A stretch of 64,000 bases of DNA from Microbacterium sp. ProA8 (GCF_039905635.1 NZ_CP157000.1:124001-188000); one strand, 5' to 3'. Positions 9,648 through 20,094 are shown, numbered from the stretch's first letter. Notes: generated by a model from the sequence alone, not told the origin. Program-made: numbers and translations.

Positions 9648-11330
9648 TCAGACGAGCCCTTCCGCCAGGGGACCCAGCGTGAGAACGGGGAAGTAGGTGA
9701 GCGCGGTGATGACGACCGCGACGACGGCCAGGAGGCCGACGAACTGCGGACGATCGGTGGGGAGCGTGCCCATGGTGGAGGGCACGGACTTCTGGGCGGC
9801 GAGCGAGCCGGCCAGCGCCAGCACCAGCACGATCGGGATGAAGCGGCCGAGCAGCATCGCGACGCCGAGCGCGGTGTTCAGCCACGGTGTGTTCGCAGTG
9901 AGCCCCGCGAAGGCCGACCCGTTGTTGTTGGCCGCCGAGGTGAAGGCGTAGAGCACCTCACCGAGGCCGTGCACGCCCGGGTTCCAGATCGACGTCGACT
10001 CGACGTCGTCGCGGATGCCGGGGACGGCGAAGCTCAGCGCGGTGCCGGCCAGCACGAGCGTCGGCGTGACCAGGATGTACAGGCTCGCGAGCTTGATCTG
10101 GGTCGGGCCGATCTTCTTGCCGAGATACTCGGGCGTGCGTCCGACCAGCAGCCCGCCGACGAACACGGCGATCACCGCGAGCACGAGCATGCCGTAGAGG
10201 CCCGATCCGACGCCGCCCGGGGCGACCTCGCCGAGCATCATGTTGATCATCGGGATCATGCCGCCCAGCGCCGTGTACGAGTCGTGCATCGAGTTGACGG
10301 CGCCGGTGCTGGTGAGCGTGGTCGCGCCCGCGAACAGCGTCGAGCCGAAGATGCCGTAACGCACCTCCTTGCCCTCCATCGCCGAGCCCGCGAGCTGAGG
10401 CGCGGTGCCGAGGCCCAGCGACTCGATCCAGGTCAGCGCGGCGATCGACACGACCGCGATCGAGCCCATGGCGGCGAGGATCGCGTAGCCCTGTCGGTTG
10501 TCGCCCACCATGCGGCCGAAGGCGCGCGGAAGAGCGACCGGAATCGCCAGGAGCAGCAGGATCTCGAGCACGCTCGACCAGGGAGTGGGGTTCTCGAACG
10601 GGTGCGCGGAGTTGGCGTTGAAGAAGCCGCCGCCGTTCGTGCCGAGCTCCTTGATCGCCTCCTGTGACGCGACCGGTCCGCCGGGGATCAGCTGCGTTCC
10701 GCCGCTGATCGTTCCCACCTCGGTGAAGCCGTTGAAGTTCTGGACCACTCCCGCGATCATCAGCGCGATCGCCGAGAGCAATGCCAGCGGCAGCAGCAGC
10801 CGGGTGACGCCGCGCGTGAGGTCGACCCAGAAGTTGCCGATGGTGGCCGATCCGCGCCGCGAGAACCCGCGTACGAGCGCGATCGCGACCGAGATGCCGA
10901 CGGCGGCCGACACGAAGTTCTGCACCGCCAGACCGGCGAGCTGCACCGTGTACCCCAGCGTCAGCTCGGGGGAGTACGACTGCCAGTTCGTATTGGTGAC
11001 GAACGACACCGCGGTGTTGAAGGCGAGACCCTCGGGCACGGCGGGCAGCTCCAGCGAGTACGGCAGCACGGCCTGGAAGCGCTGCAGCGCGTACACGAAC
11101 AGCACCCCCACGGCCGAGAAGGCCAGGACGCCGCGGACGTAGGCCTGCCACGTCTGCTCCGACCCCGGGTCCACGCCCATCAGTCGATACGCGCCGCGCT
11201 CGACGCGCCAGTTCCTGTCAGTGGTGTAGATGCGCGCGATCCCGTCGCCCAGCGGGCGGTACAGGAGCGCGAGGATGAGGAAGACCGTGGCGATCTGAAG
11301 GATGCCGGTCCACACGGTGGCAGCGTCCAT
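9648..11330 (-). CDS. kdpA: KdpA, potassium channel-like subunit
   Basis: A 560-residue integral membrane protein, the same size as E. coli KdpA (557). ATG 11330 begins [17 protein letters not shown] and overlaps the kdpF stop by one base (TGATG). About ten helices and the four pore-loop signatures are visible, including [19 protein letters not shown] and [11 protein letters not shown], which form the potassium selectivity filter. The stop lies one base before the kdpB start (9646). Translation is probably coupled through the whole operon. Confidence 0.97.
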   Translation of the reverse strand: MDAATVWTGILQIATVFLILALLYRPLGDGIARIYTTDRNWRVERGAYRLMGVDPGSEQTWQAYVRGVLAFSAVGVLFVYALQRFQAVLPYSLELPAVPEGLAFNTAVSFVTNTNWQSYSPELTLGYTVQLAGLAVQNFVSAAVGISVAIALVRGFSRRGSATIGNFWVDLTRGVTRLLLPLALLSAIALMIAGVVQNFNGFTEVGTISGGTQLIPGGPVASQEAIKELGTNGGGFFNANSAHPFENPTPWSSVLEILLLLAIPVALPRAFGRMVGDNRQGYAILAAMGSIAVVSIAALTWIESLGLGTAPQLAGSAMEGKEVRYGIFGSTLFAGATTLTSTGAVNSMHDSYTALGGMIPMINMMLGEVAPGGVGSGLYGMLVLAVIAVFVGGLLVGRTPEYLGKKIGPTQIKLASLYILVTPTLVLAGTALSFAVPGIRDDVESTSIWNPGVHGLGEVLYAFTSAANNNGSAFAGLTANTPWLNTALGVAMLLGRFIPIVLVLALAGSLAAQKSVPSTMGTLPTDRPQFVGLLAVVAVVITALTYFPVLTLGPLAEGLV

Positions 11331-11419
11331 CAGAACCTCTCGGGCTTCACGAGGGCGACCACGAGGTAGACGATCGCGGCGACGCCGAGGGCGGCGCCGA
11401 TGAGCGAGAAGACGATCAT
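11330..11419 (-). CDS. kdpF: KdpF, 29-residue accessory subunit
   Basis: A small ORF encoding [19 protein letters not shown] then [10 protein letters not shown]. The single helix with a final 'KPERF' is the hallmark of KdpF, which sits between KdpA and KdpB and stabilises the complex. It overlaps the preceding 47-residue ORF by ATGA and the kdpA start by one base (TGATG), so all three genes are translationally coupled. Confidence 0.95.
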   Translation of the reverse strand: MIVFSLIGAALGVAAIVYLVVALVKPERF

Positions 11420-11559
11420 CGGCTGCCCTCCTCGCCGCGCATCGCGTCGTGCGGAGCCGTGGCGCGGCCACGGGCCGCCAGTTTCTCGGCGCCCCGGGCG
11501 ATCACCCACACGAGGGCGAAGAGCGCGAGCGTCAGGGCGAGGTAGATGACATCCAGCAC
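11416..11559 (-). CDS. 47-residue single-pass membrane protein heading the kdp operon
   Basis: GTG 11559 follows a clear ribosome site (cgggag) at 6-base spacing. The product begins [21 protein letters not shown], one hydrophobic helix, and then has a short charged tail rich in R, A and E (ending RGEEGSR). It overlaps kdpF by four bases. It is too small for most gene finders, but its start signal, coupling and membrane helix support it. My recollection is that a similar unnamed ORF precedes kdpF in other actinobacteria. Its role is unknown; a regulatory or assembly subunit of the pump is possible. Confidence 0.75.
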   Translation of the reverse strand: MLDVIYLALTLALFALVWVIARGAEKLAARGRATAPHDAMRGEEGSR

Positions 11560-11662
11560 AGGGACTCCCGGAGGGTGCGGTCCGCGCGGCGGACCGTGCG
11601 GTCGCCCACCGTGCGGCGGGCGTGGACTCGATGCAACTCCCGAGCGGATGCCGCAGCCGCCG

Positions 11663-11676
11663 TCCTCACGGAATCC
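11663..11676. promoter_or_regulatory. 14-base word shared upstream of the kdp operon and the KimA-like gene
   Basis: The word tcctcacggaatcc lies 104 bases upstream of the first kdp-operon start and recurs at 17299-17312, 52 bases upstream of the KimA-like gene, in the same orientation relative to both. It could be a regulator site common to the two potassium transporters. A shared 14-mer can also arise by chance in 64 kb, so this is only a candidate. Confidence 0.3.
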
Positions 11677-11748
11677 GAACGCCGCGCGTCCTGACGCTCA
11701 CGGTCCCCACACGGTCGCGGCCTTCGGCCGCTCCGCTGGAATCCGGCG

Positions 11749-11784
11749 TTGACGTGACGCCATTGTGATGTCAATCTGACGTCA
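11749..11784 (+). promoter_or_regulatory. probable promoter/operator of the HicB-like gene, likely leaderless transcript
   Basis: TTGACG at 11749-11754 resembles a -35 box; 17 bases later lies CAATCT (11772-11777), a weak -10. A start about 7 bases further on would be at the ATG (11784) itself, giving a leaderless mRNA. No ribosome site is visible. Dyad elements overlap it: TTGACGT (11749-11755) with ATGTCAA (11768-11774), and the perfect palindrome TGACGTCA (11777-11784). Autoregulation by the ribbon-helix-helix product is inferred. Confidence 0.5.
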
Positions 11785-12296
11785 TGCAGATCACCGTCCA
11801 TGTCGAGGAGCTCCAGCGACAGCTCGCGGCGGCGGCCGCCGCCGGCGGGACCGAGGCCGCCGAGGTCGCCGGGCGCCTGGCCGCCGCGCTCGAGCCTGCC
11901 GCGCGGCTGGCGATCCTCGAGGCGCTGTCGGAGGCGGCGGGCGAGATCACGCGCGAGCTCGCGCCCGGCTCCGTCGACGTGCGCCTGCGCGGTCGCGAGG
12001 TCGACTTCGTCGTGTCGCGCCCCGGTGCTGAGATCAGTGCGACGGCAGCGAATGCCAGCGGGCCGGTCTCCATCGCCTCGGCGTCGGCTGCGGCATCCGC
12101 CGACGACGCCGACGACGCCACCGCCCGCACGACGCTCCGGCTGCCGGACTCGCTCAAGGTGCGCGCCGAGGCCGCAGCCGCGGCGGAAGGGCTGTCGCTC
12201 AACACCTGGCTCGTGCGCGCCGTGACGGCCGCGCTCGATCCTGCGGCGGACGCCCCGGCACGCACGAGCGCGTCCTACACCGGCTGGGTGCGCTGA
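11784..12296 (+). CDS. ribbon-helix-helix (HicB-like/Arc-type) DNA-binding protein
   Basis: 170 residues. The N-terminal half is alanine-rich and helical (VHVEELQRQLAAAAAAGGTE). The C-terminal part carries 'TTLRLPDSLKVRAEAAAAAE' then 'GLSLNTWLVRAVTAAL', the sheet-helix-helix pattern of Arc/MetJ and HicB-type antitoxins. No toxin ORF of HicA type lies next to it, so it is probably a transcription factor rather than half of a toxin-antitoxin pair. The next gene, 16 bases downstream, encodes a DUF4097 protein, a pairing I recall from many Microbacteriaceae. The start ATG overlaps a TGACGTCA palindrome. Confidence 0.75.
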   Translation: MQITVHVEELQRQLAAAAAAGGTEAAEVAGRLAAALEPAARLAILEALSEAAGEITRELAPGSVDVRLRGREVDFVVSRPGAEISATAANASGPVSIASASAAASADDADDATARTTLRLPDSLKVRAEAAAAAEGLSLNTWLVRAVTAALDPAADAPARTSASYTGWVR

Positions 12297-12312
12297 TAGG
12301 GGGCGTGCGCTG

Positions 12313-13167
12313 ATGACGACGTTTCCGGTCTCGGGTCCGGCCGCCGTGCGCATCGAGCTGCAGATGGGGCGCATCGACGTCGTCGCCGAGCAGCGCCGCG
12401 ACCTCGCGGTCGACGTCGGTCCGGCCAACCCGCATCGCAACGGCGACCGCAGCGCCGCCGACGCCGTGCGGGTGATCCACTCCGGCTCCGACCTGCGCAT
12501 CGTCGGCCCCGTGCGGTTCACCCTGTTCGGCTCAGGTGATTCGGTCGACGTCTCGGTGCGTGTGCCGACCGGCTCCGACGTGTCGCTGGCGCTCAAGTAC
12601 GGGTCGATCCGCGTCGCAGGAGCGGTCGGCACCGCTCGCATCGCTCTCGACTACGGCGACGCCACCCTCGAGCGCACCGGCCGGGCCGACCTCGGTCTCG
12701 GACACGGCGAGCTGCGGGTCGAGCACGTGCGCGGCGACGCCGATGTGAGCATCAGCTCCGGGCGTGCGCGCATCGGCATCGTCGACGGCGCGCTGAGGCT
12801 GAAGGGATCGGATGCCGGCATCGACGTCGGCTCCGTCTCGGGCGTCGCCGACATCGCGACGTCGAGCGGTGTCGTCCACCTCGGCGATCCCGGCCCGGCG
12901 CTCACCGTCCGCTCGGCCTACGGACCAGTGCGGATCGGCGATCTCAACGGCGGCACGGCACGGGTCGAGGCGTCGTACGGCGCGGTGACGCTCGGCATCC
13001 GCTCGGGCACCGCCGTCTGGCTCGACGCGTCCAGCCAGCACGCTGCGGTGCGCAACGAGCTCGCCGCCGCGACCGGCCCGATCGACGGCGAGGCCACGCT
13101 GGAGCTCTACGCGCGCACCGGGTACGGCGACATCACCGTGCACCGGACGCACCCGGTCGCCGGCTGA
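12313..13167 (+). CDS. DUF4097-family beta-strand repeat protein
   Basis: 284 residues composed of repeated short strands ending in glycine or aspartate, for example 'ALKYGSIRVAGAVGTARIAL', 'YGDATLERTG', 'GHGELRVEHVRGDADV', 'SSGRARIG' and 'SYGAVTLG'. This is the right-handed beta-helix or adhesin-like pattern of DUF4097/DUF4098. There is no signal peptide, so it is probably cytoplasmic. Function is unknown. It is co-transcribed with the HicB-like gene just upstream, which probably controls it. Confidence 0.8.
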   Translation: MTTFPVSGPAAVRIELQMGRIDVVAEQRRDLAVDVGPANPHRNGDRSAADAVRVIHSGSDLRIVGPVRFTLFGSGDSVDVSVRVPTGSDVSLALKYGSIRVAGAVGTARIALDYGDATLERTGRADLGLGHGELRVEHVRGDADVSISSGRARIGIVDGALRLKGSDAGIDVGSVSGVADIATSSGVVHLGDPGPALTVRSAYGPVRIGDLNGGTARVEASYGAVTLGIRSGTAVWLDASSQHAAVRNELAAATGPIDGEATLELYARTGYGDITVHRTHPVAG

Positions 13168-13173
13168 CGCTCT

Positions 13174-13252
13174 CGGTCGCTGAGGGTGTCGAAGGGCGGT
13201 TCGACAAGATCAGCGACCGGTAGGAGGGCGCTTCGACAAGCTCAGCGAGCGC
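13174..13252. repeat. family B palindromic repeats between convergent genes
   Basis: Arms 13174-13193 (cggtcgctgagggtgtcgaa) and 13200-13219 pair at 17 of 20 positions. A third unit, cttcgacaagctcagcgagc, is at 13231-13250. The block fills the junction between the DUF4097 gene and sufU, which converge, and may act as a terminator. Related units lie inside sufS, allC and the xanthine dehydrogenase gene. Confidence 0.85.
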
Positions 13253-13262
13253 GATGTGCGCG

Positions 13263-15052
<1,790 letters not shown>

Positions 15053-15120
15053 TCAAGGCTACGCGGGATGCCGCCGCCCGGCGCGGGCCCGCATGACATC
15101 GTCGCGTGCGACGCTCGCGG

Positions 15121-17247
15121 TCATCGCTGCGCCGGAACCGGCGGCTCGGTGCTGTCCGCCTTCTCGGGCGGCCCGGCCGGGCGGATGACCCGCCGGCCTC
15201 CGCGATGGACCTCGAGCTCCGACATCCGTCCCCCACGGTCGTCGCCGGGAAGCGCCCGGGAGCGGCGGCCGTAGATCAGCTCCGAGGAGTCCAGCAGCCA
15301 CGGCACCAGCGTGATCGAGACGCCGTGCACAAGCATGAGCTGCTGCGCGATGCGGCGCGCGCGGCGGTTGTGCAGGAGCGACTCCCACCAGTGACCGACG
15401 ATGTACTGCGGCAGGTAGACGGTGATCACCGCCGAGCCGTTCTGCTCCCGGTACGCCTTGACGAACTCGGCGATCGGGCTGGCGTAGGTGCGGTACGGCG
15501 ACTCGATGATCTTCAGCGGGATCGGCATGCGGTGCGCGCGCCATTCGGCCTCGAGGGCCGCGGCATCCTCCTTCGTCACCGAGATGTGCACCGCGAACGT
15601 CTTGTCGTGCTTGGCGGCCAGGGCGTAGTCGACCGCCTTCACGACCGGCTTCTGCAGCTTGTTGACGAGGATCAGGGCGACGTCGCCGGTCGAGCCGAAG
15701 TGGATCCGGTCGTCCATCGCGATCTCGTGATCGACGTCGCGGTAGTAGCGGTGCACGCCGATCATGAGGAACGACAGCACGGGGATGGCGAGGAAGATGA
15801 GCCAGGCGCCGTGCGTGAACTTCGTGATGGTGACGATGATGAGCACGGATGCCGTCATCGTGGCGCCGAGCGAATTGATGAAGAGGCCCTTGCGCAGGCC
15901 GAACATCTCGGCGCGGACGGCCTTGCTGTCGCGCTGTTCGGCCGGGAGCAGGCGGATGGCGCGCAGTCCTCGCGTCCAGTGCCGGATCATGCCGATCTGA
16001 CCGAGCGTGAACGAGACGAAGACGCCGATGATGTACAGCTGGATGAGGTTCGTCAGATTCGCCTGGTAGACGATGAGCACGCCGATCGCGACCAGACCCA
16101 GGATGATCATGCCGTTGGAGTACACCAGGCGGTCGCCGCGGGTGTTGAGGGCCTTCGGCGCGTAGCCGTCGCGGGCGAGCACAGAGCCCAGCAGCGGGAA
16201 CCCGTTGAAGGCCGTGTTCGCCGCGAGCAGCAAGACGATCGCGGTCGCCGCCTGGATCACGAAGAACGGGATCGAGTTCATGCCGAAGACGGCCGACGAC
16301 ACCTGCGCCATGAGGCTCGGCTGCGGGTTCGCGCAGTCGAAGCCGATGAGGTCGCAGGGGTTCTCGGCGTAGTGCACGCCCGCCATGAGCGCGATGGCGG
16401 TGAGGCCGGAGAAGAGCAGGATCGCGATCCCGCCCATGAGCGCGAGCGTGGTCTGCGCGTTGCGCACCTTCGGCTGGCGGAAGGCCGGCACGCCGTTCGA
16501 GACCGCCTCGACGCCCGTCAGCGCCGAGCAGCCGCTCGAGAACGCCCGCAGCACCAGCAGCATGACGGCCGCCTGTGTGAGATCCTGCGTCTCGACCGCG
16601 TAGTGCGCGCTCGACGCCACCGGCGGGTCGCCCATCACGACCTGGAACAGTCCGACGACGATCATGACGGCGACCGACCCGATGAAGACGTACGTCGGGA
16701 TCGCGAACGCCCGCGAGGCCTCGCGGACGCCGCGCAGGTTCATGACGACGATGAGGATGACGAAGCCCACGGCCAGCTCGACGCGGAACGGATCGAGCCC
16801 CGGCAGCGCCGAGATGATGTTGTCGACGCCGGAGGCGACCGAGACCGCCACGGTGAGGGCGTAGTCGACGGCGAGAGCCGAGGCCACGACCACGCCGGGG
16901 ATCTCGCCCAGGTTCTTGCGGGCGACCTCGTAGTCGCCGCCGCCGGACGGGTAGGCCCTGATGAGCTGTCGGTAGCTGATCACCACGACGGTGAGGAGCA
17001 CCACCACCGCGGCCGCGATCCACGGGGCGAAGGCGAGGAACGCGAGGCCACCGGTCAGCAGGATGAGGAGGAGCTCCTGGGGCGCGTACGCGACGGACGA
17101 CAGCGCGTCGGAGGCGAAGATCGGCAGCGCCATCTTCTTCGGGAGCAGGTGCTCGTCGGTGTCGGTGGACGCCAGCGGATCGCCGAGGATCAGGCGTTTG
17201 GCCTTCGGCGCCTCGTCGACCGACGGCTCGCGGCTTTCGTTCGTCAC
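15121..17247 (-). CDS. KimA-like APC-family transporter (probable potassium importer)
   Basis: 708 residues: about twelve membrane helices (residues 40-470), then a cytosolic domain of about 170 residues and a polar tail. From memory, segments match the Bacillus subtilis KimA potassium importer closely: 'SDALSSVAY', 'SYRQLIRAYPSGGGDYEV', 'KNLGEIPG', 'AFSSGCSALTGVEAVSNGVP', 'LAANTAFNGFP', and in the soluble domain 'VVKAVDYALAAKHDKTFAVH' and 'LLHNRRAR'. General annotation would be APC amino-acid permease. The KimA match and the nearby kdp operon favour potassium. I found no ydaO-type c-di-AMP riboswitch upstream. Confidence 0.75.
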   Translation of the reverse strand: MTNESREPSVDEAPKAKRLILGDPLASTDTDEHLLPKKMALPIFASDALSSVAYAPQELLLILLTGGLAFLAFAPWIAAAVVVLLTVVVISYRQLIRAYPSGGGDYEVARKNLGEIPGVVVASALAVDYALTVAVSVASGVDNIISALPGLDPFRVELAVGFVILIVVMNLRGVREASRAFAIPTYVFIGSVAVMIVVGLFQVVMGDPPVASSAHYAVETQDLTQAAVMLLVLRAFSSGCSALTGVEAVSNGVPAFRQPKVRNAQTTLALMGGIAILLFSGLTAIALMAGVHYAENPCDLIGFDCANPQPSLMAQVSSAVFGMNSIPFFVIQAATAIVLLLAANTAFNGFPLLGSVLARDGYAPKALNTRGDRLVYSNGMIILGLVAIGVLIVYQANLTNLIQLYIIGVFVSFTLGQIGMIRHWTRGLRAIRLLPAEQRDSKAVRAEMFGLRKGLFINSLGATMTASVLIIVTITKFTHGAWLIFLAIPVLSFLMIGVHRYYRDVDHEIAMDDRIHFGSTGDVALILVNKLQKPVVKAVDYALAAKHDKTFAVHISVTKEDAAALEAEWRAHRMPIPLKIIESPYRTYASPIAEFVKAYREQNGSAVITVYLPQYIVGHWWESLLHNRRARRIAQQLMLVHGVSITLVPWLLDSSELIYGRRSRALPGDDRGGRMSELEVHRGGRRVIRPAGPPEKADSTEPPVPAQR

Positions 17248-17298
17248 GGCCGGTAAGGCTACGCGCGAGGACTTCGTGAGGACGCATCCAGACAGCGA

Positions 17299-17312
17299 TC
17301 CTCACGGAATCC
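17299..17312. promoter_or_regulatory. second copy of the 14-base word, upstream of the KimA-like gene
   Basis: Identical to 11663-11676. On the minus strand it is followed by a small dyad, GTGAGGA ... TCCTCAC. It lies 52 bases before the transporter start. A role in potassium control is speculative. Confidence 0.3.
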
Positions 17313-17330
17313 ATGCACCGCCCCTGCGCC

Positions 17331-17608
17331 CGGTCGTTGAGCGAGCGAGGAGCGCGGTCGTTGAGCGAGCTCGCGAGTCGAAACGCAGAGACGAAACGCC
17401 CCGATGCGGTCGCGACCACGGGCCGCGGCATCCCCTGGGACACTCGAAGCATGCAGGACCGGGTCATCCTCGCCGTCCTCGCGCCCGGTCGTTGAGCGAG
17501 CGAGGAACGAGCGAGACGAAACGCCCCGATGCGGTCGCGACCACGGGCCGCGGCATCCCCTGGGACACTCGAAGCATGCAGGACCGGGTCATCCTCGCCG
17601 TCCTCGCG
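17331..17608. repeat. family A repeats and a perfect 96-bp direct duplication at a gene start
   Basis: The non-coding stretch 17248-17575 holds family A units at 17331-17398 and 17486-17523. In addition, 17388-17483 and 17513-17608 are identical over 96 bases, offset by 125. Each copy holds the same upstream region plus the first 33 bases of the VanZ-family gene, including its ATG. The first copy reads MQDRVILAVLAPGR and then stops inside the repeat. Only the second copy continues into the full gene. Nothing else recognisable lies in the stretch apart from the 14-base word. Confidence 0.9.
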
Positions 17609-18637
17609 ATCACCCTCGGGGTGGTCGTCGCGGTGCTGGTGTTCGTGCCGTTCGTCGCGCTCAGCTTCCGTCGCCGCGGCGGCTTCGGCGTGCGACGGTT
17701 CCTGCTCTGGGGTGCGGCGCTCGTCGCCGTGATGGCGATCTGGACCTACACGCTGCTGCCGCTGCCCGATCCCGACGCGATCCGCTGCGCGGGCGTCAAC
17801 GTCGACGTGACCGCGCTCGCCGACGACGTGCGCGGTGCCATCGCCCGCAGGGGGAGCGCGGCGGCCGGCGATCCCGCCGTGACGCAGCTGCTGCTGAACG
17901 TGCTGCTGTTCGTGCCACTCGGGTTCTTCATCCGTGTGCTGGGCGGGCGCGGCGTCGTCACGGCCCTCGTGGTGGGCGCCGCGCTGTCGGCGTTCATCGA
18001 GGTGACGCAGCTCACGGGGGTCTGGGGCCTCTACCCGTGCGCGTACCGGGTGTTCGACGTCGATGATCTGCTCACGAACACGTTGGGAGCGGTCCTCGGT
18101 TCGCTGCTCGGGCTGGTCGTGCCGCGGCGTCTTCGCGGCTCGCCGCGGCTTCCCGGCGCCGACGAGCCGCGGCCGGTGACGCGGGGCCGGCGGCTGCTCG
18201 GCATCCTGTGCGATGCCCTCGCCGCCTGGGTGCTCGGCCTCGCCGTCATCGTCATGGTGCAGGTCTCGCTGTACCTGCTCGGCGCGGAGTCTGCTGTGCA
18301 GGACGGCTCGGCCGCGACCGTGGTGGGCAGCGTCGTGCCGATCGTCCTGTGGCTCGTCGTCACGCTGGCGACGGGCCGCACCATCGGCGACCACGCCGTG
18401 GAGCTGCGCTTCGCCGGAGGGCCGCTGCCCGTCGGCCTCGCCCGCGCGCTGCGCTTCGTCGGCGGCATCGGCGGCTGGATGGTGCTCAACTCGCTCCCCG
18501 GCGCGTGGGCGTTCGTCGCCGGGGTGTTCGCGGTTCTGTCGGTCGTGCTCCTGCTCGTGACCCCTGACGGTCGCGGACTGCCGGGGCTCGCGTCCGGTCA
18601 GCGCGTGGTCGACGCGCGCGTGCCGGAGGATCGCTGA
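17576..18637 (+). CDS. VanZ-like and RDD-domain membrane protein
   Basis: 353 residues with two membrane modules. Residues about 1-185 show the VanZ-like pattern: polar segment between helices, 'NVLLFVPLGFFIRVLGG', 'ALSAFIEVTQLTGVW' and 'RVFDVDDLLTNTLGAVLG'. Residues about 205-340 form an RDD-type domain of three helices with the 'RGRRLLGILCDALAAW' entry and 'TIGDHAVELRF'. The function of this fused family is not established; VanZ proteins have been linked to glycopeptide tolerance. ATG 17576 is the second of two identical starts created by the 96-bp duplication just upstream. Confidence 0.85.
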   Translation: MQDRVILAVLAITLGVVVAVLVFVPFVALSFRRRGGFGVRRFLLWGAALVAVMAIWTYTLLPLPDPDAIRCAGVNVDVTALADDVRGAIARRGSAAAGDPAVTQLLLNVLLFVPLGFFIRVLGGRGVVTALVVGAALSAFIEVTQLTGVWGLYPCAYRVFDVDDLLTNTLGAVLGSLLGLVVPRRLRGSPRLPGADEPRPVTRGRRLLGILCDALAAWVLGLAVIVMVQVSLYLLGAESAVQDGSAATVVGSVVPIVLWLVVTLATGRTIGDHAVELRFAGGPLPVGLARALRFVGGIGGWMVLNSLPGAWAFVAGVFAVLSVVLLLVTPDGRGLPGLASGQRVVDARVPEDR

Positions 18638-18721
18638 AGACCGGATGCCGGCGGCCGGCGCCACGGCGGGCACGCGAACGAGATGCGAAGCCCCTGACGC
18701 GGGCCGCGGCATCCGTCGTGT

Positions 18722-19948
18722 TCAGGCGGTGGGCTTTCCCAGGAACTCGCGTGCGGCGACCACGAGCGCGTCGACGCCGCGGCTCAGCGTGGGCTGCAGC
18801 ACCGGCGCGAAGAAGGGGGAGTGGTTGGTGGGGATGTCGCGCTCCAGGGTGCCCGCGGCGGACGCCTCGGCGAACTTCGCGGGATCGACACCGCCCCAGA
18901 ACCAGAACACCAACGGGACGCCGGCCTCGCGGGCGAACCACGACACGTCCTCGCTGCCGGTGAACATGCCGGGGTCGATGACCGTGCCGTCGCCGAACGC
19001 GGCGTCGAAGGCGGTGGTGAGGCGCTCGGTCGCGGCGACGTCGTTGATCGTCGGCGGCAGCGTGTGGTCGGTGACGATCACCGGGGGCTGCTCGGCGCCG
19101 GACGCCTGCGCCTCGGCGCGCACGATGCGCTCGACCTTCTCGAGCACGCGGGCACGGGCCTCGTCGTCGGGGTAGCGCAGGCTCAGCTCGAGCTTCGCCT
19201 CGGCGGGGATGATGTTGTTCTTGAGGCCGGCGTGGATGGAGCCGACGGTGACGACCGCGACGTCGCGGGGGTCGACCTCGCGCGACACGATGGTCTGCAG
19301 GCGCATGACGGTGGCCGCCGCCATCACGACCGGGTCGATGGTCGCCTGGGGCCGCGAGCCGTGGCCGCCGCGACCCAGCAGGGTGACGGTGAGACCATCG
19401 GATGCCGCCATCTGGGTGCCGCTGCGCACGCCGATGGTTCCCGCGGGCAGCGGCGTGACGTGCTGACCGAGCACGATGTCGGGCTTCGGGAAGCGGTCGA
19501 GCACGCCGTCGGCGATCATCGCCTGCGAGCCGGCGCCGTACTCCTCGGCGGGCTGGAAGACGGCGACGATCGTGCCCGACCACTCGTCCTTCGTGGCGAC
19601 CAGCCGCTCGAGCGCGCCGAGCAGGGCGGTGACGTGCATGTCGTGGCCGCACGCGTGCATCACCGGCACGTCGTTGCCGGACGGGTCGGTGCCGCGGGCG
19701 GTGCTGGCGTACTCGAGGCCCGTCTGCTCGGGTACGGGCAGTGCATCCATGTCGGCGCGCAGCCACACGACCGGGCCCTCGCCGTTGCGGATAACGGACG
19801 CGACGCCGGTCTTGCCGATGCCCTCTTCGAACTCGATCCCCAGCTCGGTGAGGCGCTGCGTGATCACGCCCGCGGTGCGGGTCTCCTGGAAGGACAGCTC
19901 CGGATGCCGGTGCAGATCGATGTAGAGCGCTTCGAGGTCGAGGGTCAT
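18722..19948 (-). CDS. M20-family amidohydrolase
   Basis: 408 residues from ATG 19948 (an in-frame GTG six bases earlier is possible). It has the M20D pattern: LHRHPELSFQE at the start, 'VWLRADMDALPVPE', metal ligands in 'MHACGHDMHV', 'VFQPAEEYGAGS', 'LGQHVTPLP' and a C-terminal 'NHSPFFAP'. This family removes amino acids from N-acyl or conjugate substrates (hippurate hydrolase or IAA-amino-acid hydrolase type). The substrate cannot be inferred. No operon partner is present; it converges with the VanZ/RDD gene. Confidence 0.9.
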   Translation of the reverse strand: MTLDLEALYIDLHRHPELSFQETRTAGVITQRLTELGIEFEEGIGKTGVASVIRNGEGPVVWLRADMDALPVPEQTGLEYASTARGTDPSGNDVPVMHACGHDMHVTALLGALERLVATKDEWSGTIVAVFQPAEEYGAGSQAMIADGVLDRFPKPDIVLGQHVTPLPAGTIGVRSGTQMAASDGLTVTLLGRGGHGSRPQATIDPVVMAAATVMRLQTIVSREVDPRDVAVVTVGSIHAGLKNNIIPAEAKLELSLRYPDDEARARVLEKVERIVRAEAQASGAEQPPVIVTDHTLPPTINDVAATERLTTAFDAAFGDGTVIDPGMFTGSEDVSWFAREAGVPLVFWFWGGVDPAKFAEASAAGTLERDIPTNHSPFFAPVLQPTLSRGVDALVVAAREFLGKPTA

Positions 19949-19975
19949 GGGCACGAGCCTATCCGCGGGCGTTCC

Positions 19976-20059
19976 CGGTCGTTGAGCGCGCGAGGCGAGA
20001 GGCCTGGGGCGAGGCCCATCCCGGTCGTTGAGCCAGCGAGGAACGAGCGAGACGAAACG
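19976..20059. repeat. two family A repeat units
   Basis: Units start cggtcgttgagc at 19976 and again at 20022-20059; the second ends gagcgagacgaaacg. They lie between the M20 gene start and the end of the LacI-family gene. Confidence 0.85.
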
Positions 20060-20094
20060 CCCCGAGCGCGGCCACGACGCCGGGCCGCGACGCG

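Noticed and set aside
11784..13167. HicB-like gene as the antitoxin of a toxin-antitoxin pair
   Set aside because: The partner is a DUF4097 beta-repeat protein, and no small HicA, RelE or Fic-like toxin lies nearby.
17248..17330. ydaO-type c-di-AMP riboswitch upstream of the KimA-like gene
   Set aside because: The leader is short and I could not find the conserved core; only a small GTGAGGA/TCCTCAC dyad is present.
17313..17495. 60-codon ORF before the VanZ-family gene
   Set aside because: It is made of repeat sequence plus the duplicated gene start and ends in the next repeat, so it is a by-product of the duplication rather than a gene.
15059..18712. A very long open frame on the minus strand (over 1,200 codons) spanning the KimA-like and VanZ regions
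   Set aside because: It overlaps well-supported genes in other frames and gives Arg/Pro/His-rich sequence typical of antisense or shifted frames in high-GC DNA.
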